From assembly GCA_040403095.1 (NCBI GenBank), contig JBBALI010000021.1:1-64000 (forward strand): DNA of 64,000 nt, in the 5' to 3' direction. Of this stretch, positions 25,511 through 34,578 are shown in pieces (position 1 is the stretch's first letter; each line of letters begins with the position of its first letter). The translations under genes were made by a program, and so were the position numbers. Below the pieces are notes generated by a model, which did not search any database, was not told the DNA's origin, and worked only from the letters and a program-made list of their open reading frames with translations. This stretch comes from JAQVCM01 sp040403095. GTDB lineage: Bacteria > Bacteroidota > Bacteroidia > Flavobacteriales_D > Crocinitomicaceae.

Positions 25511-27772
25511 ATGAAAAAAATGTACTCTTTTGCTTCAAGCAATAAGCATGTATTTCTATGCTTCATTTTGCTGTCTAATCTTGCGTTTTCGCACGGAATC
25601 AATGGAATCGTTACAGACCAGCAATCTCAAGGAATTCCTGGTGTAAAAGTAACGTTGTTGAATGTTAATAAATTCAGCATTACCAATGGCTTGGGCGAAT
25701 TTGTCTTGACTGATGTTCACTTGGGAGATACCATCCGGATTGAAGGTCAAGGTTTAAAAAAACGAACGATCTTGATCGACAACGAAAGTTATTTTGAACC
25801 AAATGTTATTTTCCAGCTGTTTGAAAACACGACGGAATTGAGCGAGATCAAAGTAACTGGAAACAATACACAGTTGACGCAAACTGCGAATATCAACCTG
25901 ACCCTGCAGCCCTTGCGTTCGGCGCAGGAATTATTGACGCTAGTTCCAGGCCTATTCGTTGCGCAGCATGCCGGTGGTGGAAAAGCCGAACAATTGTTTT
26001 TGCGCGGTTTTGACATTGATCACGGAACAGATGTGGCGCTTTCACTTGACGGAATGCCAGTCAACATGGTTTCACACGCACATGGACAAGGTTATGCCGA
26101 TTTCCATTTTGTGATGCCAGAAGTGGTGGACAGGATCAATTTTGAAAAGGGACCATATGATGTAACTAAAGGAAACCTGGCAACTGCAGGATCTGTCGAT
26201 TTCCAAACGAAAAAGCAACTGGAAAACAGCTTTATTTCTGCGGAATACGGCATGTTTCAGCACAAAAAAATTACTGCTGGTATCAAGGTAATGGAAACTC
26301 AAAGAGGCAATGCCTACATCACAACTGATTATTTGCAAACCGATAATTATTTCGTTTCGCCGCAAGATTTCAATCGCATCAACCTTTACGGTAAATATTC
26401 AGCCATTATTTCTCCTAATTTCAAGATCAATGTTTCAGCATCCACGTTCCAGAGTAGCTGGAATGCCTCGGGGCAGATTCCCGAAAGGGCAGTGGCAAAA
26501 GGCTTGATCACTCGTTTTGGCGCCATCGACAATACAGAAGGTGGCACAACTTCTAGGTCGAATATCCAGTTTAGTGTTATCCAGAAAATAAATTCCTCTT
26601 CCACTTTGAAGAGTGATTTTTTTGTGTCGGCCTATGATTTCTCCCTTTTTTCCAACTTTACCTTCTTCTTTGAAGATTCTATCAATGGCGACCAGATCCA
26701 TCAGGAAGAAAGCAGAAAGGTTTACGGCGGAAAAAGCGAATACAAGACGACGATTTTTCTGAAAGACAAAACAGTTTTAAGTTTCACTAGCGGTGCCGGA
26801 TTTCGTTATGATGATATCAATGGGATTGACTTGGCTCAAACTACGGGAAGAACAATTTTGCGTAACCAGATTCAGTTTGGAGACATCAACGAAACTAATC
26901 TTTTCACTTATGTTGCTGGAAAACTGGAAATCAAGAAATTTGTATTGAGTGCAGCTTTGCGAGGCGACAATATTACTTTCTATTACAACAATCGGAAAGA
27001 TAGCATCTACCAGCCAAAAAGCTTGTCGAAATCTGTGCTTTTACCAAAATTAACTGCCCTTTTCAATGCTACTTACAATGTGCAATTCTACTTCAAGTCG
27101 GGAATCGGCTACCATTCCAATGATGCGCGCGTATTGCTCACGTCAGATAACCTTGATAAAAAAGCGCTGCCATTGGCCTATGGAAGTGATTTAGGAACAA
27201 CCTGGAAAATAACTAAAAAGCTCTTGTTCAATGGTGCTTTGTGGTACTTGTTTTCAGAGCAGGAATTTGTGTACGTCGGAGACGCAGGAATTGTTGAGCC
27301 AAGCGGACGTTCACAGCGTTTTGGTTTCGACGCAGGACTTACTTTCCAGCCTTATAAATGGTTGTTCTTGTATTCCAACCTTAATTATTCCCACGCGCGT
27401 TCGTTCGACGAACCGAAAGGAGAAGACTTTATTCCATTGGCGCCGGTTTTTACTTCCGACGGCAAAATCCAGCTGAATTTAAAGAAAGGGATTTTTTCAA
27501 CTTTTTCTTACCGATATCTGAGCGATAGGGCGGCAATTGAAGACAATAGCATAACTGCAAAGGGTTATTTCGTAAACGATTTCACTATTGGTTTTCAGCA
27601 TTCACACTTCGTTTTCACAGCGATTGTCAGCAATGTTTTTAATGTTGCTTGGAACGAAACCCAGTTCTTGACAGAATCAAGACTTAAGAATGAGTTGCAG
27701 CCGGTATCAGAAATCCATTTCACACCTGGAACACCATTTGCGTTCAGGGCACAAATTAAGTTCTTGTTTTAA
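25511..27772 (+). CDS. TonB-dependent outer-membrane receptor with His-rich plug
   Basis: The 753-residue protein is a TonB-dependent receptor. A signal peptide (to about residue 27) precedes a CarboxypepD_reg-like domain (about 28-105, GINGIVTDQQSQGIPGVKV), a plug domain (about 110-230) and a 22-strand-type barrel ending in ...IKFLF with the terminal Phe usual for outer-membrane barrels. The plug has an unusual set of histidines: His153 (AQHAGGG), His171 (DIDHGTD), His189 and His191 (SHAHGQG) and His199. This suggests a metal or metal-complex ligand. It is 34 bases after the TPR lipoprotein gene and near two DUF4331 genes; I recall this receptor type alongside DUF4331 proteins elsewhere. It is not a SusC (no SusD partner). 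Confidence 0.9.
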   Translation: MKKMYSFASSNKHVFLCFILLSNLAFSHGINGIVTDQQSQGIPGVKVTLLNVNKFSITNGLGEFVLTDVHLGDTIRIEGQGLKKRTILIDNESYFEPNVIFQLFENTTELSEIKVTGNNTQLTQTANINLTLQPLRSAQELLTLVPGLFVAQHAGGGKAEQLFLRGFDIDHGTDVALSLDGMPVNMVSHAHGQGYADFHFVMPEVVDRINFEKGPYDVTKGNLATAGSVDFQTKKQLENSFISAEYGMFQHKKITAGIKVMETQRGNAYITTDYLQTDNYFVSPQDFNRINLYGKYSAIISPNFKINVSASTFQSSWNASGQIPERAVAKGLITRFGAIDNTEGGTTSRSNIQFSVIQKINSSSTLKSDFFVSAYDFSLFSNFTFFFEDSINGDQIHQEESRKVYGGKSEYKTTIFLKDKTVLSFTSGAGFRYDDINGIDLAQTTGRTILRNQIQFGDINETNLFTYVAGKLEIKKFVLSAALRGDNITFYYNNRKDSIYQPKSLSKSVLLPKLTALFNATYNVQFYFKSGIGYHSNDARVLLTSDNLDKKALPLAYGSDLGTTWKITKKLLFNGALWYLFSEQEFVYVGDAGIVEPSGRSQRFGFDAGLTFQPYKWLFLYSNLNYSHARSFDEPKGEDFIPLAPVFTSDGKIQLNLKKGIFSTFSYRYLSDRAAIEDNSITAKGYFVNDFTIGFQHSHFVFTAIVSNVFNVAWNETQFLTESRLKNELQPVSEIHFTPGTPFAFRAQIKFLF

Positions 27773-28034
27773 GTAATGAATTAAATAAAACTAAATTTAC
27801 TTTTTGAACTTTAATTCCATCTATAACAGGGATTACAATCTATCTTTTTTGATCCAGAATTGTAGAAAGAATTTTGGAAACATTTTATTAGCCTTTACAG
27901 CCATTACAGTTACTCCACCAAATTTAAATGCCAAGATTTGATTTAATTTGAGAATGAAAACAAATAATTTCCCCCCTCATTTGTTACAGAAGACCGCGCA
28001 ATAGCACTGAAGGTAATTCAATCTTTCAGACCAT

Positions 28035-29159
28035 TCATTTTTTGATTATTGGATGAATTTGCTTTTTACCATTTATTGTCAATTCCATCATATAAATTCC
28101 GCTGGATATATTGGTAATAGGGACGAATTGACTTCCTGTTCCAGATTGATTCAATAACGGTTTGCCCGACAAATCAAAGATACTAATCTCACATTCCGCG
28201 TTATTACCTGGATTGACTGTGAGTGCATTTTCTACTGGATTAGGATAAAATTGAATGTCTTGCAATTGTTCTTGATTTATACCCACAAAGGCCGCTCCAT
28301 AAACATTGGTGATCTTTATATCATTCAACCATTGATTATCTTCAGAAATCCAGTTTTGAGCTATCAAATCATTTAATGTTCCGTCAATATTGTTCGTAAA
28401 GTTAACTTGAATGTTATTTTGCCAGGCATTTTCCAATGAACCCCAGCCTTCATTTAATTTTCTAATTAGCTGCTCTTGCGCATTGTATTCATAAGTGATC
28501 AACAAAGAATTCTGCCACGCATTATTTTCCCAAATTTCTTCTGCTTCCATCTCAATTTTGTTAAAAGAAGTATAGGTAAAATCAACTTTTTTGTAGGGAA
28601 TCCAAGCAGCATTTGCAATATCTCGATTAGAAATCAATGTTTGAGTCAGAATGCCATTCGATAAAACATTTTCTTTCTTGGTATATTCTTTCCAGATTCC
28701 CTCTGCAATAGACCAGATTTTTACCTCAGTAACGATCAAATCATTTGAACTATCATAGGAAAATTGTTGCAGTTCCTGATTTTGCCACACACCATTCAAA
28801 TAAATTTCCCACATTGTTTCAATCAACTTTTGCTCAGAATCATAACTATTGGTTTGTCTGCGCTCATTTTCCCAAACATCACTTTGTGGATTTCTTACAG
28901 AAGATAATCTCAGGACGATTTGCTGATTTGAATTATATGAACAATCGATCTTAGAGTTTGCTTTCCAAAAACCTTGATTATCTTCAACTTCCATAAATTG
29001 AACAGCCAAAGTACCATCAGAATTATAATGAAAAACGTTTCTATACATTGATTTCCAAACGTTATCAATATATTCATCTGCGTATTGCTCAATGAGATAT
29101 TGACATGTTATTTGGTTGGTAGAGAAGAATAAAATTAAGATAAGAATGAAATTTCTCAT
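28035..29159 (-). CDS. T9SS-secreted protein with Trp/Asn repeats
   Basis: The 374-residue product has a signal peptide (about residues 1-19, ending ITCQ), a central region of roughly 40-residue degenerate repeats (about 30-290), and a type A T9SS sorting domain (about 300-374: IQFYPNPVENALTV, EISIFDLSGKPLL, ISSGIYMMELTI). Each repeat has the form Y..yD....l....eiW.nn.WqN, for example in WENNAWQNSLLITYEYNAQ. The repeats resemble beta-hairpin units of the RHS/YD type but are not the classical YD motif. It probably forms an elongated surface protein. It stands alone on the minus strand. Confidence 0.82.
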   Translation of the reverse strand: MRNFILILILFFSTNQITCQYLIEQYADEYIDNVWKSMYRNVFHYNSDGTLAVQFMEVEDNQGFWKANSKIDCSYNSNQQIVLRLSSVRNPQSDVWENERRQTNSYDSEQKLIETMWEIYLNGVWQNQELQQFSYDSSNDLIVTEVKIWSIAEGIWKEYTKKENVLSNGILTQTLISNRDIANAAWIPYKKVDFTYTSFNKIEMEAEEIWENNAWQNSLLITYEYNAQEQLIRKLNEGWGSLENAWQNNIQVNFTNNIDGTLNDLIAQNWISEDNQWLNDIKITNVYGAAFVGINQEQLQDIQFYPNPVENALTVNPGNNAECEISIFDLSGKPLLNQSGTGSQFVPITNISSGIYMMELTINGKKQIHPIIKK

Positions 29160-29405
29160 AGGAGATCAGTTATAATAAGGTGCTAATTTAATTAAAATCT
29201 TGTCTGCAAAAAAATGAATCCAGAATTCTAATAAAATAAATTTATCAAACCCTTAAATTCGGTTTGAATTAAACACTTAAAATTGATTTTTTTGACTTTG
29301 GAGTTCTAAAAAACAAACTTTTATAAGGATTTGGAGATGGTTTTGGATTGGAAAGATTCTCCTGATTTAAATCGAGAAAAACGAGAAGCAGAAAGAGAAT
29401 GAGGT
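29160..29405. other. gene-free AT-rich spacer
   Basis: This gap between the tRNA terminator and the repeat protein is AT-rich and should contain the promoter of the minus-strand gene. Nothing else is recognisable; the 3' part (29380-29405) is purine-rich and continues into the tRNA terminator hairpin. Confidence 0.3.
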
Positions 29406-29459
29406 AAAACAAAAACGAGAATGGCGCTCTCGCTCTCGCTCTCATTCTCGTTTTGTTTT
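29406..29459 (-). terminator. terminator of tRNA-Arg with hexamer-repeat loop
   Basis: AAAACAAAAACGAGAATG (29406-29423) pairs with CATTCTCGTTTTGTTTT (29443-29459) with one bulged base. On the minus strand the stem is followed by a T-rich tract, as a terminator needs. The loop holds about three copies of a CTCGCT hexamer, which is unusual for a terminator loop. It begins directly after the tRNA 3' end. Confidence 0.7.
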
Positions 29460-29460
29460 G

Positions 29461-29534
29461 TGACCGCGACAGGATTCAAACCTGTAACCCTCAGAGCCGA
29501 AATCTGATGCGCTATTCAATTGCGCCACGCAGCC
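29461..29534 (-). tRNA. tRNA-Arg (anticodon TCG)
   Basis: A complete 74-base cloverleaf can be folded on the minus strand. The acceptor stem pairs GGCTGCG with CGCGGTC (two G-U pairs), the D stem is GCGC/GCGC, the anticodon stem is TCAGA/TCTGA with loop TTTCGGC (anticodon TCG, reading CGA), and the T arm is ACAGG-TTTGAAT-CCTGT. The discriminator is A. The CCA end is not encoded (CAC follows). It has its own promoter and terminator, so it is a single-gene unit. Confidence 0.93.
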
Positions 29535-29554
29535 ATATTTAAATTTCAATGCAT

Positions 29555-29585
29555 CAAAGGTAACATCTCTGTCATAAAACCGCAA
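29555..29585 (-). promoter_or_regulatory. promoter of tRNA-Arg (-33/-7)
   Basis: On the minus strand TTG (29585-29583) is followed after 20 bases by TACCTTTG (29562-29555), an exact TAnnTTTG box, and the tRNA begins 20 bases further on. Both elements and their spacing fit the Bacteroidota sigma-A promoter. It is the best promoter in the window. Confidence 0.7.
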
Positions 29586-29685
29586 GCGTTTTTGATTTGT
29601 TTCTTAACTTTCGACTTTTACGGACATTTTTCCAATATTTTTAACTTTTAAACGTTAGTCAAACTGTCAATTGAATATTTTATAC

Positions 29686-32010
29686 ATGAAATTTATCGTT
29701 TTTTTTGGATGTTGTTTCGCCTTCTTGTTTTCACAAGCGCAAATAGGTACTGGCCAATGGAGATTGCATGTTTCTCCCACCAATACCATCGATGTGGCTG
29801 CTGGAAATGGCTTAGTTTTGGCCGCATTCCCTTCAGGAGTGGTGGAATACGACATCGAAGCAGGTGAGAGTACTTTGTGGACCGACGTCAATTTTCTTTC
29901 CGATGTCAATCTTTCTGCATTGCATTTTGATCCAATGTCAGACGCTTTTTGGATTGGCTATTCCAATGGAAACATCGATAAAATCAAAAACAACGCTGTG
30001 ACCAATATTCCAGCTTTGAAATTGGCTTCCGTGCAAGGAGAAAAAAATGTGTACAAATTTTTGAGCCACAATGATTTTATGTACGTTTCAACTGGATTAG
30101 GAATTTTGAAAATCAATCCAAATAAGGATGAGGTTACGGACACATATTACCCAAACGCTTCTGAAACACCTATTGTTGAAATTGCTATTTTGAATGATAC
30201 GATTTATGCCCTCACTTCAACGAAAGTGTATAAAGGTTACGTCAATAATATCTCTTTGGCAGATCCCGCGCAGTGGGAAATTGATAATAGAATTCCTGAC
30301 CCAGGAACAGGAGCAAGCTACAAAAGTTTGGTAGCTTTTGACAATGGTTTATTTATTACATACAACAAAACTATTTATGGTCAAGACTCAGTTTACAGAG
30401 TAAATTCTCCCAGCCTAGAAATGGTTGTGGGTGATATTTTTGATTTGGAAATCACTGATTTGAAAGTAATCAACAACAATTTATATGTGATTCTAGATGG
30501 TGGAATTTTGTATTATGATAGTACTTTTAGTACCGTAAATTCCATAAATACTTACACATTTTCTACTCGATTTAAATCAAACGGTGTAACACTTGCAAAT
30601 GGTGTGCATTATATTGCAGACGAGTTGAACGGATTGGTTTACTATAATAATGTCATCGACAATAAACCACTGAATGTGAGTGGTCCTCCGAAAAATAGTT
30701 TCTTCACGTTGGGTGGTTCAAAGGACAAAATCGCAGTCGCTGGAGGAACTTTATTGCAATCTGGATTTGAATACAATACTTCTGGCGCGTATGTGCTACA
30801 AGATGAAAATTGGACACTTTTTGATATGTTTAATCAACCTGCTTGGGCAGCTGCTGCGATTTGGGATGTAAATTCAGTTGCTATCAATCCAAAAAATACA
30901 GATGAAATTGCGATTGGAGCCTATTGCGGCGATCCTTTATCGATTACAACCAATGGAAAACAAATTGATCAGGTGTATAATTCGACCAATTCGATTTTGG
31001 AAATTTCTTCACTTGGCAATAACGCAACTTGCGTGACTGATGTTGAATATGATGAAGATGGAAATTTATGGATTGCCAATGGTTTGTCGAATAAACCTTT
31101 GAAAGTCAAAACAGCTGATGGCCTTTGGTATTCTTTTGATTTAGGTGCTTCGGCAAAATCAAAGCTTTCTGGCAAAATGGTAATCGATTACAACCAAAAT
31201 AAATGGATGCATATTTTGAATGCGGGTTTGTATGCCTACAATGATGGCGGCACAATTTCAGATCCCTCAGACGATAAATTTAAATTGCTTAATAGCGGGG
31301 CAAACACAGGTGCTTTACCATCAGATAATATCACTGCCATTGCGGTAGATTTTGACAACGAAATCTGGATTGGAACTGACAATGGTTTTGCTATTTTATA
31401 TAATTCTGAAGGTGTTTTTGATGCACTTCCTGGTGGATACAATACACAAAGAATCAAATTAGATTTTGAAGGAAATGTAGAATATTTACTTGGTAGCACC
31501 TATATAACTGATATTGAAATTGATGGAGGAAATCGTAAGTGGTTAGGAACAGCAAATACAGGCATTTTCTTATTGTCAGCTGATGGTTTGGAAATTTTGC
31601 AGCATTACACTACTGAAAACAGTCCAATGATTTCAAACAACATCATGGACATGCAAATCAATCAAGTGACTGGTGAAATGTTTATCATTACTGATAAAGG
31701 TTTGTTGTCGTTGAGAATTGATGCTTCATACGAAGATCCCGAATACACTGACGTTCAAGTTTTTCCAAATCCTGTAAATCCTTCGTTTTTTGGACCCGTA
31801 ACGATTCAAGGAATCAAATACAATTCTGATGTGAAAGTGACGGATGTGGCTGGGAATTTGGTTTATAAAACAACTTCCAATGGCGGTACTGCGACATGGA
31901 ATTGCAAAAATTTGAATGGAGAAAGAGTTCAAACAGGTGTTTACCTGATTTGGACAACGCCCAACGAAGGGAAAGGTCGAAAAGTGGGTAAGGTAACTAT
32001 TATCAATTAG
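29686..32010 (+). CDS. porZ: PorZ, T9SS attachment-complex component
   Basis: The 774-residue product matches PorZ, the surface beta-propeller protein of the T9SS attachment complex that hands A-LPS to the sortase PorU. Signal peptide ends FSQAQ, followed by GTGQWRLHVSPTNTIDVAAG, the opening of the PorZ N-terminal propeller. Two propeller domains fill about 20-680, with two-component-regulator-type blades (EDGNLWIANG, DNEIWIGTDNGFAI, GGNRKWLGTANTGIF). The C-terminal domain is the PorZ type: VFPNPVNPSFFGPVTIQG, DVKVTDVAGNLVYK and GVYLIW. I chose the ATG at 29686 over a TTG 15 bases upstream because it opens the signal peptide properly. recO follows after 2 bases, the order I recall for flavobacterial porZ. 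Confidence 0.82.
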   Translation: MKFIVFFGCCFAFLFSQAQIGTGQWRLHVSPTNTIDVAAGNGLVLAAFPSGVVEYDIEAGESTLWTDVNFLSDVNLSALHFDPMSDAFWIGYSNGNIDKIKNNAVTNIPALKLASVQGEKNVYKFLSHNDFMYVSTGLGILKINPNKDEVTDTYYPNASETPIVEIAILNDTIYALTSTKVYKGYVNNISLADPAQWEIDNRIPDPGTGASYKSLVAFDNGLFITYNKTIYGQDSVYRVNSPSLEMVVGDIFDLEITDLKVINNNLYVILDGGILYYDSTFSTVNSINTYTFSTRFKSNGVTLANGVHYIADELNGLVYYNNVIDNKPLNVSGPPKNSFFTLGGSKDKIAVAGGTLLQSGFEYNTSGAYVLQDENWTLFDMFNQPAWAAAAIWDVNSVAINPKNTDEIAIGAYCGDPLSITTNGKQIDQVYNSTNSILEISSLGNNATCVTDVEYDEDGNLWIANGLSNKPLKVKTADGLWYSFDLGASAKSKLSGKMVIDYNQNKWMHILNAGLYAYNDGGTISDPSDDKFKLLNSGANTGALPSDNITAIAVDFDNEIWIGTDNGFAILYNSEGVFDALPGGYNTQRIKLDFEGNVEYLLGSTYITDIEIDGGNRKWLGTANTGIFLLSADGLEILQHYTTENSPMISNNIMDMQINQVTGEMFIITDKGLLSLRIDASYEDPEYTDVQVFPNPVNPSFFGPVTIQGIKYNSDVKVTDVAGNLVYKTTSNGGTATWNCKNLNGERVQTGVYLIWTTPNEGKGRKVGKVTIIN

Positions 32011-32012
32011 TT

Positions 32013-32720
32013 TTGAAAAGTACTGAAAAAGGACTTTTAATCAGCAGAATTCCCTATTCTGAAACGAGTTTGATTGTCAAATGTTTTACTCAAAATTATG
32101 GACTGAAAGCATTTTTATTTCAAGGCGCCAAAAAGAAAAATGCGCACGTGATGATGCCTTTGGCTCCCTTGGAATTTAGTTATTACCAGCGAAATGACAG
32201 TCAATTGGGGAAAATGACGGAAGCCCAATTGTTTTACACTTTCATGAATTTGCCTTTTCATCCAATCAAGTCAGGCATTGTTTTTTTTATGGCTGAAATG
32301 CTGCAAAATGTACTTCACGATGACGTGAAAGACACACCCTTATTTGAGTTCATGGTTGATGAATTAAAATGGCTAGATCACACAACAGAATTCACAAATT
32401 ATCCGATTTATTGGCTACTCGAATTGACACAGCATTTGGGATTTTATCCTTTGGTTGTTGATGAAAATGGCTCTTATTTTGATTTAGAGGACGGACAATT
32501 TGTTTCATTTGCCCCTAGAAATCATACTTCTCAAAAAAGTGAAGCTGTTGATTTATTGCGAGAAATTATTGGCGATACGAAAGAAGAAATACTTGCTTTG
32601 AATATTTCCAAGTCCGGGCGTAAAAAATTGATGATTTTATTATTTGATTATTATCGATTTCATATACCTAATTTCAAAGAATTGAAATCCATTGAAGTAA
32701 TTGAAGCGCTTTGGAGTTAA
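32013..32720 (+). CDS. recO: DNA repair protein RecO
   Basis: RecO loads RecA onto SSB-coated single-stranded DNA together with RecR and anneals DNA strands. The 235-residue product opens with STEKGLLISRIPYSETSLIVKCFTQNYG, the RecO oligonucleotide-binding fold signature, and then FLFQGAKKKNAHV. The helical C-terminal domain holds FFMAEMLQNVL and LELTQHLGFYP. The start codon is TTG at 32013, 2 bases after the porZ stop; no in-frame ATG lies nearby. The zinc-finger Cys of some RecO proteins are absent. A bidirectional-looking terminator follows. Confidence 0.93.
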   Translation: MKSTEKGLLISRIPYSETSLIVKCFTQNYGLKAFLFQGAKKKNAHVMMPLAPLEFSYYQRNDSQLGKMTEAQLFYTFMNLPFHPIKSGIVFFMAEMLQNVLHDDVKDTPLFEFMVDELKWLDHTTEFTNYPIYWLLELTQHLGFYPLVVDENGSYFDLEDGQFVSFAPRNHTSQKSEAVDLLREIIGDTKEEILALNISKSGRKKLMILLFDYYRFHIPNFKELKSIEVIEALWS

Positions 32721-32725
32721 GGCAT

Positions 32726-32758
32726 AAAAAAACGCCCTACTTGAAATAGAGCGTTTTT
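32726..32758. terminator. probable bidirectional terminator
   Basis: AAAAACGC (32728-32735) pairs with GCGTTTTT (32751-32758), extended inward by CTA/TAG across one mismatch. A-run and T-run flank it on both sides, so it can end recO on the plus strand and the convergent peptide-binding lipoprotein gene on the minus strand. Confidence 0.8.
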
Positions 32759-32807
32759 AATGTTGCAAGCTGAGAGCCTTAAAACGTTAAACATAATTTT
32801 ATGAAAC

Positions 32808-34508
32808 CTACTTATTTGGTTCCTTGATAAAGATAGTAGAAAAATCTAATATCTCCATCGAATTTGTTTCAAAATTTCTCACTTTGGCATTCACCATCGT
32901 GATAAAGTCATCATTAAAAACGGGCATTACGACGGCTTCATCTATGATAATTTGATCACATTGAACAAGCAAATCCAAACGTTTTTCGTTGTCTTTTTCT
33001 TTCATTGAAGCTTCCAGTAAAGCATTGTATTTTGGATTATTATATTGATAAGGATTCGACTTGTACACACTATTTTCCCCACTGTAAAACAGATCCAAGA
33101 AATTAGAAGCGTCAGGATAATCAGCTACCCAGCCAGTTTTCCAAATCAAAGCATTTCCATTTTTGACTGCTTTTTCTCTTTCTTTCAAAGAACACAATTT
33201 GATATGGATGTCAATGTTTAAATTTTCTTTCAATTGCTTTTGAATTCCTTTTGACAATTCATACATCGAGCTTCCTTTTTGTGTATTGATGTACAAATCT
33301 AAAATCGGAAAACCAATACCATCTGGATAACCAGCATTTGCGAGCATTTGTTTGGCTAGTGCTACATCAAATTTAAATCCTTTGACTTTATTGGTTGGAT
33401 AACTGCTTCCAGGAGGAACAAAACCGTTCAACATCGGATAACCCTCGCCCTTCATCCAGTTAGTTACCAGTTCATTACGATTAAGAGCGACATTGAACGC
33501 TTTCCGTACATTGATATCATTAAAAGGTTTAACCCCTGTCGCAAAGCCGAAAAAATTAACGCTGACACTGCTTTTTGAATCTACTTTGTGTTTGATATTT
33601 TTCCCAGCTTGGGCTTCTTTCAATGTTCCTAAGGTATTTTCAATTTCATCAGCAGGAATTTCAAGAATAATGTCAATTTTTTCTTTTCTAAAAGCCAATA
33701 ATTCGTCTTTTTTGGTTTGCGAATAAGTCAAAACAACTTTGTCTAAAAACGGCAATTGGTTTCCATAACCATCTTTTTTCCAATATCTAGGATTTCTTTT
33801 GAGTGAAAGTCCTTGGTTGTCCCAAGTGTCAATTTGAAAAGGACCAGTACCAACAGGATGTTTTAAAATTTCTTTGCCATATTTCTCATAAGCTTCTGGT
33901 GCAAAAATTCCCAAATTTGAGTGAGTTAAAATTTTATCAAAACCTACAAATGATTCGTCCAAATCGATTTCGATGGTGAAATCATTGATTACTTTAATTC
34001 CTGCAACGCTTTGTCCTTTCAAGGATTGTGTAGTTGCATTGTGGAATTTTTTGGCGCCTTTTATTTTGTTGATCAATAAGTTTCCGATTTTATTTTCTGG
34101 TAATCCACTGCAAGCAAATTGCATACAATATTGTATGTCACTTGCTACAACTTCACGTCCATTTTCGTCTGAAAAACAATCGTCGGCATGAAAATATACA
34201 CCCTTTCTGATTTTGAAAGTGTATGTTTTTGCATCGGGGCTTATTGTAAAACTTTCAGCCAATGAAGGTATTACGTGTGTTCCAGTTTGATCAATTTTTA
34301 AGAGTGATTCAAAAATTTGATTATTGACCCTTTGTTCATAAACATCTTCGGAGGAAAGCGGAAATAAGTTGGCAATTTTTTCGGAAGACATCAATCTCAA
34401 TTCTCCACCATAAACGGCTCCTCCCGAGGCGACTAACTTTTCAGTTGAATCGTCAGAACAAGCAAATGTCATAAAGAATAAACCAATCCAAAGTAGTTTT
34501 GATTTCAT
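32808..34508 (-). CDS. peptide-type ABC transporter substrate-binding lipoprotein (SBP family 5)
   Basis: The 566-residue protein is a family-5 extracellular solute-binding protein (OppA/DppA class). The signal peptide ends in a lipobox TFAC with lipidated Cys17. Then come the family patterns AESFTISPDAKTYTFKIRKGVYFHAD (about residues 85-110), HPVGTGPFQIDTWDNQ, LKRNPRYWK, FNDINVRKAFNVALNR and NALIWKTGWVADYPDASNF. It should bind oligopeptides or similar ligands outside the inner membrane. No permease or ATPase genes are nearby, so it is an orphan subunit here. It lies 70 bases after trpS on the same strand. Confidence 0.92.
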   Translation of the reverse strand: MKSKLLWIGLFFMTFACSDDSTEKLVASGGAVYGGELRLMSSEKIANLFPLSSEDVYEQRVNNQIFESLLKIDQTGTHVIPSLAESFTISPDAKTYTFKIRKGVYFHADDCFSDENGREVVASDIQYCMQFACSGLPENKIGNLLINKIKGAKKFHNATTQSLKGQSVAGIKVINDFTIEIDLDESFVGFDKILTHSNLGIFAPEAYEKYGKEILKHPVGTGPFQIDTWDNQGLSLKRNPRYWKKDGYGNQLPFLDKVVLTYSQTKKDELLAFRKEKIDIILEIPADEIENTLGTLKEAQAGKNIKHKVDSKSSVSVNFFGFATGVKPFNDINVRKAFNVALNRNELVTNWMKGEGYPMLNGFVPPGSSYPTNKVKGFKFDVALAKQMLANAGYPDGIGFPILDLYINTQKGSSMYELSKGIQKQLKENLNIDIHIKLCSLKEREKAVKNGNALIWKTGWVADYPDASNFLDLFYSGENSVYKSNPYQYNNPKYNALLEASMKEKDNEKRLDLLVQCDQIIIDEAVVMPVFNDDFITMVNAKVRNFETNSMEILDFSTIFIKEPNK

Positions 34509-34578
34509 TTTCTTGATAAAATTGAAATCAAATATAGGAAAAACAATTTGTAACAGTTGTAATTATGTAATCAGTCCA

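Noticed and set aside
20151..27772. polysaccharide utilisation locus
   Set aside because: There is no SusD homologue, glycoside hydrolase or SusC-type receptor, so the receptor locus is not a PUL.
29671..29685. TTG start for porZ five codons upstream
   Set aside because: It adds residues in front of a well-formed signal peptide; the ATG at 29686 is better.
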